64,000 nt of DNA from Streptomyces sp. H27-H5 (lineage in GTDB: Bacteria; Actinomycetota; Actinomycetes; Streptomycetales; Streptomycetaceae), in contig NZ_JAPNLK010000041.1 in assembly GCF_026627505.1 (NCBI RefSeq), forward strand, positions 1-64,000. The letters are read 5' to 3'. The notes under the pieces were generated by a model. It was not told the origin of the DNA. It worked only from the letters and a program-made list of their open reading frames with translations, and made no database searches. A program made the position numbers and the translations under genes. Positions within the stretch are counted from its first letter, which is position 1; each line of letters starts with the position of its first letter. Shown one piece after another: positions 24,832 to 34,326 of this stretch.

Positions 24832-24871
24832 GGCGGACGGGCGGCGCGGACTGACGCGCCGCCCGTCCGCC
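24832..24871 (+). terminator. Second tandem terminator after hppA
   Basis: A perfect 17-bp GC-rich stem with a GACTGA loop (left arm 24832-24848, right arm 24855-24871), followed by TTTCC. It ends just before the leader of the next lipoprotein gene. Confidence 0.85.
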
Positions 24872-24936
24872 TTTCCGTGTCCGCCCAGGGTGGGCGTGTA
24901 TCTTCCGGGCCGAGAGTCTTCGAAGGGACCAATCCG

Positions 24937-25500
24937 GTGAACAAGAAGTTTGCGGCCGCAGTGTCCGGCGGTGCGGTGCTGATGCTCGTGCTGTCCGGAT
25001 GCGGCGGCGAGGACGACGGGCAGAAGAAGACCGACGCCTGGGCCAAGAAGGTCTGTGACGCGTGGGGACCCCAACTCAAGAAGATCGAAAGCTCCAACGT
25101 CGACATCAAGCGCGTGGCCACGGAGAGCAGCAAGCCGGAGGAGGTCCAGCAGACCGACTCGGCGGCGTTCCAGGTCATGTCCGACGCCTACAAGTCCATG
25201 GGGACCGCCCTGACCGGGGCGGGAGTTCCGCCGGTCAAGGGCGGCGAGGAGACCCAGACCGCCGCCGTCCAGGGCTTCGCGGCGACCTCCAAGGGCTACG
25301 CCGACCTCAAGGTGAAGATGGACGCCCTCGACGTCAAGGACCAGACGAAGTTCGCCGAGGGCCTCAAGGACGTGGCCGGCGGACTGGAGGCGGCGACCCA
25401 GGGCGGCAAGGAAGCCCTGGACAAGCTGAAGGCCGGAGGCCTGGACAAGGCGATGAACGGTCAGCCGGGCTGCCAGGTCCAGACGACGACGGCCGGCTAG
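24937..25500 (+). CDS. Small secreted lipoprotein
   Basis: A 187-residue protein with a clear lipoprotein signal: basic start MNKKF, hydrophobic core, lipobox LSGC. The mature part is helical and rich in Lys, Ala and Gln, with two further Cys residues (VCDAW and PGCQV) that could pair. I know of no named family or function. The GTG at 24937 has only a weak GAAGGG upstream. It is flanked by terminators, so it is a single-gene unit. Confidence 0.85.
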   Translation: MNKKFAAAVSGGAVLMLVLSGCGGEDDGQKKTDAWAKKVCDAWGPQLKKIESSNVDIKRVATESSKPEEVQQTDSAAFQVMSDAYKSMGTALTGAGVPPVKGGEETQTAAVQGFAATSKGYADLKVKMDALDVKDQTKFAEGLKDVAGGLEAATQGGKEALDKLKAGGLDKAMNGQPGCQVQTTTAG

Positions 25501-25566
25501 AGCGGACGCGGCGGAGCCGGGGGGTGACCCCGGAACGCCGCCGTCCCGTGCACGGACGCACGTCGA

Positions 25567-25607
25567 ACGGGGCGGGCGGGGTCCTCAGCGGACGCCGCCC
25601 GCCCCGT
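25567..25607 (+). terminator. Terminator after the lipoprotein gene
   Basis: A 13-bp perfect stem (ACGGGGCGGGCGG / CCGCCCGCCCCGT) with a 15-nt loop, 66 bp past the stop. Confidence 0.78.
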
Positions 25608-25747
25608 CGGTGTTTCCCGCCCCGATCGCCCCCCGTTGCCTTTGATCGCTCCTCGGTCGGGGCGTGGGCGCCGCCCGATCCGGGTCCGGGCGCGTGGTGC
25701 GCACCGAATGCCCGGGGTGGGCCGCCACGATTGCCGGGGCCGGCGGC

Positions 25748-25753
25748 CACAAT
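25748..25753 (+). promoter_or_regulatory. -10-like CACAAT of leaderless methyltransferase gene
   Basis: CACAAT is followed by GGACGC and the GTG start at 25760, with no Shine-Dalgarno in between. Confidence 0.45.
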
Positions 25754-25759
25754 GGACGC

Positions 25760-27274
25760 GTGAGTACCACCAGCCTTCCCTCGCCCGACCGTGCCGCCGC
25801 GCTGCGCACCGCCCTGCTGGCCGCCGGTTTCACCGCCGACGGGCTGCTCGACCTGCTCGGCGCCCCCGCCTACGCCGCGTTGGCCCGCAGCGAGACGGTT
25901 CCCGCCCTGCGCGCCACCCGAGGCCGCGCGGACGATCCGCTCGCGAGCCTGGTCCGGCTGTTCCTGCTCCGGCAGTCCGTGTCGTACGAACACGCCCGCG
26001 CGGCGCTTCCCGTCGATGCGGTGCTGGAGGACGGCTGGCTGCGGCGGGACGGCGACGAGGTGTACGCCACCGTCGACGTGCGCCCGTACGGCGGCCCGGA
26101 CGGCGAGGACTGGTTCATCGTCTCCGACCTCGGTTGCGCCGTGGGCGGGGCCGGCGGCATCGGCCGTCGTGAGGAGGGCGTGGTCCTGGGAGTCGGCGGC
26201 GCCTCCACGACATTGGCCGGAATCACCGTCCGCGCCCCCGTGGGTTCGGCGCTCGACGTCGGCACCGGATCGGGCATCCAGGCCCTGCACGCGGCCCGGC
26301 ACGCGACGCGGGTCACGGCCACCGACGTCAACCCGAGGGCCCTGGAGTTCACCCGGTTGACGTTGGCGTTGTCCGGGGAGGCCGAGGCCGAACTGCTCGC
26401 CGGTTCCCTCTTCGAGCCGGTCGGCGACACCACCTACGACCTGATCGTGTCGAACCCGCCCTTCGTGATCTCCCCCGGCGCCCGCCTCACGTACCGCGAC
26501 GGCGGGATGGGCGGCGACGACCTGTGCCGGACCCTGGTCCAGCAGGCCGGCGAGCGGCTGAACCCGGGCGGGTACGCGCAGTTCCTCGGGAACTGGCAGC
26601 ACGTGGAGGGCGAGGACTGGCACGACCGGCTCCGCTCCTGGGTGCCGCGCGGCTGCGACGCGTGGATCGTGCAGCGCGACGTGCAGGACGTGACGCAGTA
26701 CGCGGAACTGTGGCTCCGCGACGCGGGCGACCACCGCAGCGATCCCGCCGAGTACGAGCGCCGCTACGAGGACTGGCTGGACGAGTTCGAGGCCCGCAAG
26801 ACCAAGGCCGTCGGCTTCGGCTGGATCACCCTGCGCCGGACGGACGCGGCCGAGCCGTCCATCGTGGTCGAGGAGTGGCCGCACTCGGTGGAGCAGCCGC
26901 TGGGCGACGCCGTCCTGGCGCATTTCGCCCGGCAGGACTACCTGCGCGAACACGACGACGCGGCGCTGCTGGCGGGGTACTTCGTACTGGCCGAGGAGAT
27001 CGTCCAGGAGCAGGTCGGCGCGCCCGGGGCCGAGGACCCCGAACACGTCGTGCTCCGGCAGAACCGCGGAATGCGCCGGGCCACGAAGGTGGACACCGTC
27101 GGGGCCGGGTTCGCCGGAGTGTGTGACGGCTCACTCAGCGCGGGCCGGATCCTGGATGCCATCGCCCAGCTGATGCAGGAGGACCCGGTCGTGCTGCGGG
27201 ACCGGACCCCGGAGGCGATCCGGATGCTGGTGGAGCAGGGCTTCCTGGACCCCGTGCGCGATCCCGCGCCGTAG
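25760..27274 (+). CDS. SAM-dependent N-methyltransferase (PrmC/DNA-methylase-like)
   Basis: A 504-residue protein. An N-terminal helical region (~1-150) precedes a class I methyltransferase. The SAM loop is LDVGTGSGIQALHAA and the catalytic NPPF in LIVSNPPFVISPG marks an amino-methylating enzyme. A long C-terminal part of ~200 residues follows. Homologues are often labelled N-6 DNA methylase or methyltransferase small, but the NPPF motif is shared by PrmC and rRNA/protein methylases, so the substrate is open. No restriction or specificity gene is near. The GTG fits a leaderless start. Confidence 0.85.
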   Translation: MSTTSLPSPDRAAALRTALLAAGFTADGLLDLLGAPAYAALARSETVPALRATRGRADDPLASLVRLFLLRQSVSYEHARAALPVDAVLEDGWLRRDGDEVYATVDVRPYGGPDGEDWFIVSDLGCAVGGAGGIGRREEGVVLGVGGASTTLAGITVRAPVGSALDVGTGSGIQALHAARHATRVTATDVNPRALEFTRLTLALSGEAEAELLAGSLFEPVGDTTYDLIVSNPPFVISPGARLTYRDGGMGGDDLCRTLVQQAGERLNPGGYAQFLGNWQHVEGEDWHDRLRSWVPRGCDAWIVQRDVQDVTQYAELWLRDAGDHRSDPAEYERRYEDWLDEFEARKTKAVGFGWITLRRTDAAEPSIVVEEWPHSVEQPLGDAVLAHFARQDYLREHDDAALLAGYFVLAEEIVQEQVGAPGAEDPEHVVLRQNRGMRRATKVDTVGAGFAGVCDGSLSAGRILDAIAQLMQEDPVVLRDRTPEAIRMLVEQGFLDPVRDPAP

Positions 27275-27443
27275 GCCCGGGGGGGCCGGGACCGGGTCGG
27301 CGGGGGCCCGCGGGCCGCGGGCGTCGATGTCGAAGCCGTGATGTAACCCGGGGTTCGCCTGCCGTACCCCCTCGGCCGGCAGGCTCCCTGGCAGCGGGGT
27401 CCGGGGGGATCCCGAAGCGGCCCGAAGGCAAGGGGGGAACGGC

Positions 27444-27641
27444 ATGGAACGCGGTCCGGCGATCTTCTCCGCGCTCGTGTTCCTGCTGTTCGGAGCCGCT
27501 CTGCTCGGCTGGACGGGGGCGCGTGCCCTGCACCGTGCGCCGGTGGCCGAGGGCGTACGCCCCGCCGTCGCCGTGCCCCTCGCGCTCCTGTCCGGATCCG
27601 GCTCGCTGGCCCTCGGCGTCTGGTGCCTCCAGCGGTTCTGA
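27444..27641 (+). CDS. Small two-helix membrane protein
   Basis: 65 residues with hydrophobic segments at ~6-26 and ~43-60 joined by a short basic loop containing HRAP. AAGGGGGGAA precedes the ATG. I know of no function. The position between the methyltransferase and topA matches, as I recall, the small protein at the same place in S. coelicolor, which supports it as real. Confidence 0.7.
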   Translation: MERGPAIFSALVFLLFGAALLGWTGARALHRAPVAEGVRPAVAVPLALLSGSGSLALGVWCLQRF

Positions 27642-27919
27642 GGCGGCCGTCCCGGATGATGTTCCTCCGAGTGGGAAACCCGACGTCGAAAGGGTCCGGC
27701 GGCGGTGCGCGGGCAGGGGCCAGACGGCCCCCAGGCCACTCTGCCTGGTGACCGTGAGGGTTCCGCCGTGGCATCCGGGCGGCAGAAACGGCACTTGTCG
27801 GGTTACCGTTCGAGTGGCCGTTGCGGGCTTGTGCCGTTTGACACGGGTGCGGGTTGTACCGTCACACTCCGCAGCGTCGCCGTACCGCGACCGAGTGCCG
27901 ACCGGAGAGAAGAGCCAAG

Positions 27920-30742
27920 TTGTCCCCGACTAGCGAGACCGCAAAGGGCGGCCGCCGACTCGTCATCGTCGAGTCCCCTGCCAAGGCGAAGACGATCAAG
28001 GGCTACCTCGGCCCGGGATACGTCGTCGAGGCGAGCGTCGGGCACATCCGCGACCTCCCCAGTGGCGCGGCCGAGGTTCCCGACAAGTACACCGGCGAGG
28101 TCCGTCGTCTCGGCGTGGACGTCGAACACGACTTCGCGCCGATCTACGTCGTCAATGCGGACAAGAAGGCCCAGGTCAGGAAGCTCAAGGAGCTGCTGGC
28201 CGAGTCCGACGAACTCTTCCTCGCCACCGATGAGGACCGCGAGGGCGAAGCCATCGCGTGGCACCTGCAGGAAGTCCTCAAGCCCAAGGTCCCCGTCCAC
28301 CGGATGGTCTTCCACGAGATCACCAAGGACGCGATCCGCGACGCCGTCGCCAACCCGCGCGAGCTCAACCAGCGCATGGTCGACGCCCAGGAGACCCGAC
28401 GCATCCTCGACCGCCTCTACGGCTACGAGGTCTCGCCGGTCCTGTGGAAGAAGGTCATGCCGAAGCTGTCGGCGGGCCGCGTCCAGTCGGTGGCCACCCG
28501 TCTCGTCGTCGAGCGGGAGCGCGAGCGCATCGCCTTCCGTTCCGCCGAGTACTGGGACCTGACCGGCACCTTCGCCACCGGCCGCGCCGGTGACGCCTCC
28601 GACCCCTCGACGCTGGTCGCCCGCCTGAACACGGTGGACGGCAAGCGCGTCGCCCAGGGCCGTGACTTCGGTTCGAACGGCAAGCTCAAGAGCGAGGTCC
28701 TGCACCTCGACGAGGCCGGCGCCCGGGCGCTCGCCGCCGCGCTGGAGAGCGCTTCGTTCGCCGTCCGCTCGGTCGAGTCGAAGCCGTACCGCCGTTCCCC
28801 GTACGCCCCGTTCCGCACGACGACGCTCCAGCAGGAGGCCTCGCGCAAGCTCGGCTTCGGTGCGAAGGCGACGATGCAGGTGGCGCAGAAGCTGTACGAG
28901 AACGGCTTCATCACCTATATGCGTACCGACTCCACGACGCTCTCCGACACCGCGGTGAACGCGGCGCGGGCGCAGGTCACCCAGCTCTACGGAGCCGACT
29001 ACCTGCCGGAGAAGCCGCGCGTGTACGCCGGCAAGGTCAAGAACGCGCAGGAGGCGCACGAGGCGATCCGCCCCTCGGGAGATCGTTTCCGCACTCCGGC
29101 CGAGACCGGTCTGACCGGCGACCAGTTCCGTCTGTACGAACTCATCTGGAAGCGGACCGTCGCCTCCCAGATGAAGGACGCGGTCGGAAACTCCGTGACC
29201 GTGAAGATCGGTGGGCGCGCCGCCGACGGCCGTGACGCCGAGTTCAGCGCGTCCGGCAAGACGATCACCTTCCACGGCTTCATGAAGGCCTACGTCGAGG
29301 GCGCGGACGACCCGAACGCCGAGCTCGACGACCGTGAGAAGCGGCTGCCGCAGGTCGCCGAGGGCGACGCGCTGTCGGCCGAGGAGATCACGGTGGACGG
29401 CCACTCGACCAAGCCGCCGGCCCGGTACACCGAGGCCTCGCTGGTCAAGGAGCTGGAAGAGCGCGAGATCGGCCGCCCCTCGACCTACGCGTCGATCATC
29501 GGCACCATCCTCGACCGCGGTTACGTCTTCAAGAAGGGCACGGCCCTCGTGCCGTCCTTCCTGTCGTTCGCCGTGGTCAACCTGCTGGAGACGCACTTCG
29601 GCCGGCTCGTCGACTACGACTTCACGGCGAAGATGGAGGACGACCTCGACCGCATCGCGCGGGGCGAGGCCCAGTCCGTGCCGTGGCTGAAGCGGTTCTA
29701 CTTCGGCGCCGAGGACGCGTCCGAGGTCGTACCGGCCGACGGCGACCACCTCGGTGGTCTCAAGGAACTCGTCACCGACCTCGGCGCCATCGACGCCCGG
29801 GAGATCTCCTCCTTCCCCGTCGGCGAGGGAATCGTGCTGCGCGTGGGCCGCTACGGGCCGTACGTGGAGCGCGGCGAGAAGGACGCCGAAGGCCACCAGC
29901 GGGCCGACGTCCCGGACGACATGGCTCCCGACGAGCTCACGGTGGAGTACGCGGAGGAACTCTTCGCGAAGCCGAGCGGCGAGTTCGAGCTGGGCACCGA
30001 CCCCGTCAGCGGGAACCAGATCGTCGCGAAGGACGGCCGCTACGGGCCCTACGTGACGGAGATCCTGCCCGAGGGCACCCCGAAGACCGGCAAGAACGCG
30101 GTCAAGCCGCGGACGGCCTCGCTGTTCCAGTCGATGAGCCTGGACACGGTCACCCTGGACGAGGCGCTCAAGCTGATGTCCCTGCCCAGGGTCGTCGGAG
30201 CCGACGCGGAGGGCGTGGAGATCACGGCCCAGAACGGCCGCTACGGCCCGTACCTGAAGAAGGGCACGGACTCGCGGTCCCTGGAGACCGAGGGCCAGCT
30301 GTTCTCGATCACGCTGGACGAGGCGCTCGCCATCTACGCGCAGCCGAAGCAGCGCGGACGGGCCGCGGCCAAGCCCCCGCTGAAGGAGCTGGGCACCGAC
30401 CCGGTGAGCGAGAAGCCGGTGGTGGTCAAGGACGGCCGCTTCGGTCCGTACGTGACGGACGGCGAGACGAACGCGACGCTGCGGCGGGACGACGACGTCG
30501 AGACGATCACGCCCGAGCGCGGCTACGAACTGCTCGCCGAGAAGCGGGCGAAGGGGCCGGTGAAGAAGACGGCCAAGAAGGCCCCGGCGAAGAAGGCGCC
30601 CGCCAAGAAGGCCACGACGACCGCCAAGAAGACGGCGGCCAAGAAGACGACGACGGCGAAGAAGGCCACCGCGACCAAGACGGCCGCGAAGAAGACGGTG
30701 GCGAAGAAGGCGACGACCGCTCCGGCGGCGTCGGACGACTAG
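27920..30742 (+). CDS. topA: DNA topoisomerase I
   Basis: A 940-residue type IA topoisomerase. The TOPRIM acidic cluster is DEDREGE (104-110). The active-site Tyr333 lies in FITYMRTDST. Zinc fingers are absent; instead three repeats of the form GRYGPYV/GRFGPYV occur at ~640-860 (topo C4-less repeats). A Lys/Ala-rich tail of ~60 residues (KKTAKKAPAKK pattern) closes the protein and in Streptomyces raises processivity. It relaxes negative supercoils. The TTG at 27920 gives the family N-terminus (SPTSETAKGG) and follows GGAGAGAAGAG. Confidence 0.97.
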   Translation: MSPTSETAKGGRRLVIVESPAKAKTIKGYLGPGYVVEASVGHIRDLPSGAAEVPDKYTGEVRRLGVDVEHDFAPIYVVNADKKAQVRKLKELLAESDELFLATDEDREGEAIAWHLQEVLKPKVPVHRMVFHEITKDAIRDAVANPRELNQRMVDAQETRRILDRLYGYEVSPVLWKKVMPKLSAGRVQSVATRLVVERERERIAFRSAEYWDLTGTFATGRAGDASDPSTLVARLNTVDGKRVAQGRDFGSNGKLKSEVLHLDEAGARALAAALESASFAVRSVESKPYRRSPYAPFRTTTLQQEASRKLGFGAKATMQVAQKLYENGFITYMRTDSTTLSDTAVNAARAQVTQLYGADYLPEKPRVYAGKVKNAQEAHEAIRPSGDRFRTPAETGLTGDQFRLYELIWKRTVASQMKDAVGNSVTVKIGGRAADGRDAEFSASGKTITFHGFMKAYVEGADDPNAELDDREKRLPQVAEGDALSAEEITVDGHSTKPPARYTEASLVKELEEREIGRPSTYASIIGTILDRGYVFKKGTALVPSFLSFAVVNLLETHFGRLVDYDFTAKMEDDLDRIARGEAQSVPWLKRFYFGAEDASEVVPADGDHLGGLKELVTDLGAIDAREISSFPVGEGIVLRVGRYGPYVERGEKDAEGHQRADVPDDMAPDELTVEYAEELFAKPSGEFELGTDPVSGNQIVAKDGRYGPYVTEILPEGTPKTGKNAVKPRTASLFQSMSLDTVTLDEALKLMSLPRVVGADAEGVEITAQNGRYGPYLKKGTDSRSLETEGQLFSITLDEALAIYAQPKQRGRAAAKPPLKELGTDPVSEKPVVVKDGRFGPYVTDGETNATLRRDDDVETITPERGYELLAEKRAKGPVKKTAKKAPAKKAPAKKATTTAKKTAAKKTTTAKKATATKTAAKKTVAKKATTAPAASDD

Positions 30743-30830
30743 CCGCCTCAGGTCGGACGATCGGACGGTCGGTTGTCGATCGGCAGGTCGGCCGGTCGAT
30801 CGGTTGGTCGAACCGGGTGAGTCGAGCCGT

Positions 30831-30865
30831 GAAGGGCCCCCGCGCATGCCGCGCGGGGGCCCTTC
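30831..30865 (+). terminator. topA terminator
   Basis: A perfect 15-bp stem, GAAGGGCCCCCGCGC / GCGCGGGGGCCCTTC, with an ATGCC loop followed by GGTTT. The ~60 bp before it (30752-30812) are an iterated GGTCG/GATCGG sequence of low complexity. Confidence 0.9.
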
Positions 30866-30943
30866 GGTTTCCGGGCGAAGGGGTGGGTGCGGGGTCACAC
30901 CCGGGGTTGTCCACAGGCCTCCGCAGCCACGATGCACAGCGGA

Positions 30944-30949
30944 TAGGCT
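30944..30949 (+). promoter_or_regulatory. -10 element TAGGCT of the tmk-fusion gene
   Basis: TAGGCT, then GGGCGG, then ATG at 30956: a leaderless arrangement. A lone DnaA box TTGTCCACA (30907-30915) lies 36 bp upstream of the -10, about where a -35 or operator would be. Confidence 0.55.
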
Positions 30950-30955
30950 GGGCGG

Positions 30956-33900
30956 ATGACGCGAGCCGAGCAGCCGACGGTCGTGACCGACACCGAGACC
31001 GCCGACGAGAACGCCACCCACGACGAAGCCCTGGCCGCGGACTCCCGCGAGCGCGCGGTGCGTGCCCTGCTGCGCACCCCCAGACTGCGGCGTTTGTGGA
31101 GTGCCCAGTTGGTGAGCGGCATCGGCGATGCCCTCGCCCTGCTGGTCCTGGTGTTGCTGGCCTATCAGGCGGCGGTCTCCGAGGGAACCTTCGGGGACGG
31201 GTTCCGCGGAGCGGCCTTTGCCGTCGCGGCCGTGTTCGGGGTCCGGGTCGTGGCCACCGTGCTCTTCGGGGCCGTGCTCCTCGGGCCGCTCGCCAAGCTG
31301 ACCGCCCCCGGGGGCAGGCTCGACCGCCGCTGGACGATGGTCGGCGCCGACGGGGTCCGGATCGCACTGTTCGTCGTCGCCCCCCTCTGGCTGGACTGGA
31401 TCCCGGTGCACGCCATGACCGCGCTGCTGGCCACCGTCTTCGTGTCCGGGGCCGCCGAACGGCTGTGGACCCTGGCCAAGGACAGCGCGGCTCCCGCCCT
31501 GCTGCCCCCGCCGCCGCCGGAAGGGGCGACCGTACGGCCGCTCCCGGACCACCTCGACACGCTGCGGCGCCTGACCCTGCGCACCGCCTTCGCGGCGCTG
31601 CCCGTCGCGGCCGCCGCGCTGCTCGCCTCGACGCTGGTCGGCCGTGCGCTGGGCCTCGGCGTGGAGTGGTTCGCCGCGAACCAGGCCGCCCTGGGGTCCT
31701 ACGTGGCCGCCGGTCTGTTCGCCGCGTCCGTGTCCCTGCTGCTTCCCCTGGTGCTGCCCGGCACGAAGACCCCGCGCCCGCGCTCCCCGCTGGAGGGGCT
31801 GCGCGCCCCCAAGGCCGGCGACCGTCCCGACAAGGGCCGTACGGGCGCCGTCCCGCTGCTCGTCCTGGCCTCCGCCGCCGTCGCCGGAGCGGTGGCCTCC
31901 GCCGCCGCCGTCTCCGTACTGCACGGCTTCGACTTGGGCGGCGGGCCCGCTTCGTACGCCCTGCTGGTCCTCGCGCTGGTCGGCGGCACCGGCCTCGGCA
32001 TCCGCGCGACCCAGGCCGGCAAGATCCTGCCCGCCCTGTCACGGCGCCGGCTGCTCGCCCTCGCCATAGCGGTGACCGGGCTCGCGCTGCTGCTCGTCGG
32101 GCTGGTCCCGGACATGGCGACCGGGCTGTTCCTGGCCCTGCTCGCGGGCACCGCCGCCGGTACCGCCGCCAACACCGCGCACACCCTGCTGGACCAGGAG
32201 ACCGAGGAATTCCGCCGGGCCCGGGTCACCGAGCACCTCCAGGCCGTCGTGCGGGTGGCCGTGGCCGTCGGGGCGGTGGCCGCCCCGCTGCTCGCCGCCG
32301 CGATCGGCCCGCACCGGCTGGACGGCGGCGAGGTCGTCTTCTCCCACGGCGGCGCGGCCTTCACCCTGATGCTGGTCGGCGCGCTGCTGCTGCCCGTCGC
32401 CGTGGTGGTGCTGACCAAGGCCGACGACCGCAGCGGAGTACCGCTGCGACGCGACCTGCGCGAGGCGCTGCGCGGCGGGGAACCGCTCCAGGCCGCCTCC
32501 GCCACCGGCTTCTTCATCGCCCTGGAAGGCGGTGACGGCGCCGGCAAGTCCACCCAGGTGGAGGCGCTGGCCGACTGGATACGGGGCAAGGGCCACGAGG
32601 TCGTCGTCACGCGCGAGCCGGGAGCCACCCCGGTCGGCAAGCGGCTGCGCTCGATCCTGCTCGACGTGTCCTCGGCCGGGCTGTCGAACCGCGCCGAGGC
32701 ACTGCTGTACGCCGCCGACCGTGCCGAGCACGTGGACACCGTGGTCCGGCCCGCCCTGGAGCGGGGCGCCGTGGTCATCTCCGACCGCTACATCGACTCC
32801 TCCGTGGCCTACCAGGGCGCCGGCCGCGACCTGTCCCCGACCGAGATCGCCCGGATCTCCCGCTGGGCCACGGGTGGGCTCGTACCGAACCTGACCGTGC
32901 TGCTCGACGTGTCGCCGGAGACGGCCCGGGAGCGGTTCACCGAGGCGCCGGACCGGCTGGAGTCGGAGCCCGCGGAGTTCCACCGGCGCGTGCGCTCCGG
33001 GTTCCTGACGCTGGCCGCGGCCGACCCCGGGCGCTACCTGGTGGTGGACGCGGGCCAGGACCCGGGCTCGGTGACCACCGTCGTCCGGCACCGTCTGGAC
33101 CGGATGCTTCCGCTCTCCGAGCAGGAGATCGCGGCGCAGCTCGAAGCCCGGCGGCTCGCCGAGGCCGAGGCGAAGCGCAAGGCGGAGGAAGAGGCGGCAC
33201 GCAAGGCCGAGGAAGAGCGGGTGCGCGTCGAGACGGAGGCCCGCAAGGCCCGCGAGGCCGAGGAGGCCCGGGTCAAGGCCGAGGCCGAGGCGGCGGAGGC
33301 ACGGCGGCTCGCCGAGGAAGAGGCCGCCCGCAAGGCGGAAGAGGAGCGCCGGCGCGTCGCCGAGGAGGCCCGGGCCCGGGCCGAGGTCGAGCGCCTGCGC
33401 GCGGAAGCCGAGGAGAAGGCCCGCGCGGCGGAGGCCGAGCGACTGCGCGCCCGGGCGGAGGAGGAGGCCAGGCTGCGCGCCGAGGCCGAGGACCGTCGGC
33501 TGGAGAAGCAGCGCCGTGCCGAGGAGGCCCTGCTCAGGGCCGAGGAAGCACGCCGCTTGGCGGAGGCCTCGGCCGCCGCCTCGGCGGCTCGCGCGGCTGC
33601 CCAGGCCGCCGCCACGCCGCCGCCGCCGGCACCGGCCCCGGCACCCGCGCCCGCCGATGCCCCGGCGCAGGCGCCCGCGCCCAAGATCGGCATGCGCAAG
33701 AACCCGCACCCGGACGACGCCATCACGGTGGAGACCCCGGTGGTCAAGCGGTTCGTGCAGCCCGACGACGTCACACAGACCGTCCCCGTGCCGAAGGTCG
33801 ATCCGGCCGCGGAGACCTCGGTGCTGCCGCCGGTCCGTGACGCGGGACCCGCCGACGGCCCCGCCCGGCAGGCCCCGGCGCCCTCCGGTCAGACCCCGTC

Positions 33901-34186
33901 CGCCTCCCGGCCGACGGTCCGCCGCCCCCAGGAGAACCCCGCCGACCGGGTGCCCTCGGACATCTTCCGGGAGCCCGGGAACCGAGGCCGGGGCGCGAAC
34001 GCCGACCGCGAGGACGACGTGACCCGCGAGCTTCCCGTCGTCGACGACGAGGGGCGGCCGCGTCGGGCACCGTCGGACTGGGCCGAGGCCACCCCGATGG
34101 ACGACCTGCCGACCCTGGCGGACGAACTGCTGGGCCCGCGCAAGGACGACGAGGACGACGAGGACCGCCGGGGTCGCCGCCGCTGA
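30956..34186 (+). CDS. tmk: MFS-like membrane domain fused to thymidylate kinase and coiled coil
   Basis: A 1076-residue multidomain protein. Residues ~40-510 form a 12-helix MFS-type membrane domain. A complete dTMP kinase follows at ~518-715, with P-loop EGGDGAGKST, the DR(Y/F) motif in VISDRYIDSSVAYQGAGR and a lid-region arginine set. Residues ~720-890 are a very regular Ala/Glu/Arg coiled coil, and ~890-1076 are disordered and Pro-rich. Tmk makes dTDP for DNA synthesis. No other tmk is in the window, so this may be the only one. It lies directly upstream of the delta' gene, as tmk does in many bacteria. The transported substrate, if any, is unknown. Confidence 0.9.
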   Translation: MTRAEQPTVVTDTETADENATHDEALAADSRERAVRALLRTPRLRRLWSAQLVSGIGDALALLVLVLLAYQAAVSEGTFGDGFRGAAFAVAAVFGVRVVATVLFGAVLLGPLAKLTAPGGRLDRRWTMVGADGVRIALFVVAPLWLDWIPVHAMTALLATVFVSGAAERLWTLAKDSAAPALLPPPPPEGATVRPLPDHLDTLRRLTLRTAFAALPVAAAALLASTLVGRALGLGVEWFAANQAALGSYVAAGLFAASVSLLLPLVLPGTKTPRPRSPLEGLRAPKAGDRPDKGRTGAVPLLVLASAAVAGAVASAAAVSVLHGFDLGGGPASYALLVLALVGGTGLGIRATQAGKILPALSRRRLLALAIAVTGLALLLVGLVPDMATGLFLALLAGTAAGTAANTAHTLLDQETEEFRRARVTEHLQAVVRVAVAVGAVAAPLLAAAIGPHRLDGGEVVFSHGGAAFTLMLVGALLLPVAVVVLTKADDRSGVPLRRDLREALRGGEPLQAASATGFFIALEGGDGAGKSTQVEALADWIRGKGHEVVVTREPGATPVGKRLRSILLDVSSAGLSNRAEALLYAADRAEHVDTVVRPALERGAVVISDRYIDSSVAYQGAGRDLSPTEIARISRWATGGLVPNLTVLLDVSPETARERFTEAPDRLESEPAEFHRRVRSGFLTLAAADPGRYLVVDAGQDPGSVTTVVRHRLDRMLPLSEQEIAAQLEARRLAEAEAKRKAEEEAARKAEEERVRVETEARKAREAEEARVKAEAEAAEARRLAEEEAARKAEEERRRVAEEARARAEVERLRAEAEEKARAAEAERLRARAEEEARLRAEAEDRRLEKQRRAEEALLRAEEARRLAEASAAASAARAAAQAAATPPPPAPAPAPAPADAPAQAPAPKIGMRKNPHPDDAITVETPVVKRFVQPDDVTQTVPVPKVDPAAETSVLPPVRDAGPADGPARQAPAPSGQTPSASRPTVRRPQENPADRVPSDIFREPGNRGRGANADREDDVTRELPVVDDEGRPRRAPSDWAEATPMDDLPTLADELLGPRKDDEDDEDRRGRRR

Positions 34187-34187
34187 G

Positions 34188-34219
34188 GGCGCTCGGGCGC
34201 TCAAGGCGCTCAGGCGCTC
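34188..34219 (+). repeat. Four copies of GGCGCTC
   Basis: GGCGCTC at 34188, 34196, 34205 and 34213 with 1-2 nt spacers, immediately after the tmk-fusion stop. It is a short microsatellite-like array and no hairpin is formed. Confidence 0.75.
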
Positions 34220-34326
34220 CGGGTGTGGGCGGTGCCGGCGGAGCGGGCGGTGTGGCGCCGTCGGTGTCAGTGCCGTCCGTCAGAATGTACACAGGTACGC
34301 ACGGACAGTGAAAGGTGGTGGGCGGG

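Noticed and set aside
22320..25178. 952-codon minus-strand frame opposite hppA
   Set aside because: Shadow of the H+-pyrophosphatase; composition dominated by Gly, Asp, Glu and His, with no recognisable motif.
25760..27274. Restriction-modification or phage-defence system
   Set aside because: The methyltransferase stands alone, with no restriction, specificity or other defence genes, and lies in a conserved core block; the NPPF motif is also found in rRNA and protein methylases.
27803..31924. 1373-codon minus-strand frame opposite topA and the tmk fusion
   Set aside because: It spans two well-supported plus-strand genes and their promoter and terminator; low-complexity Arg/Gly/Leu sequence only.
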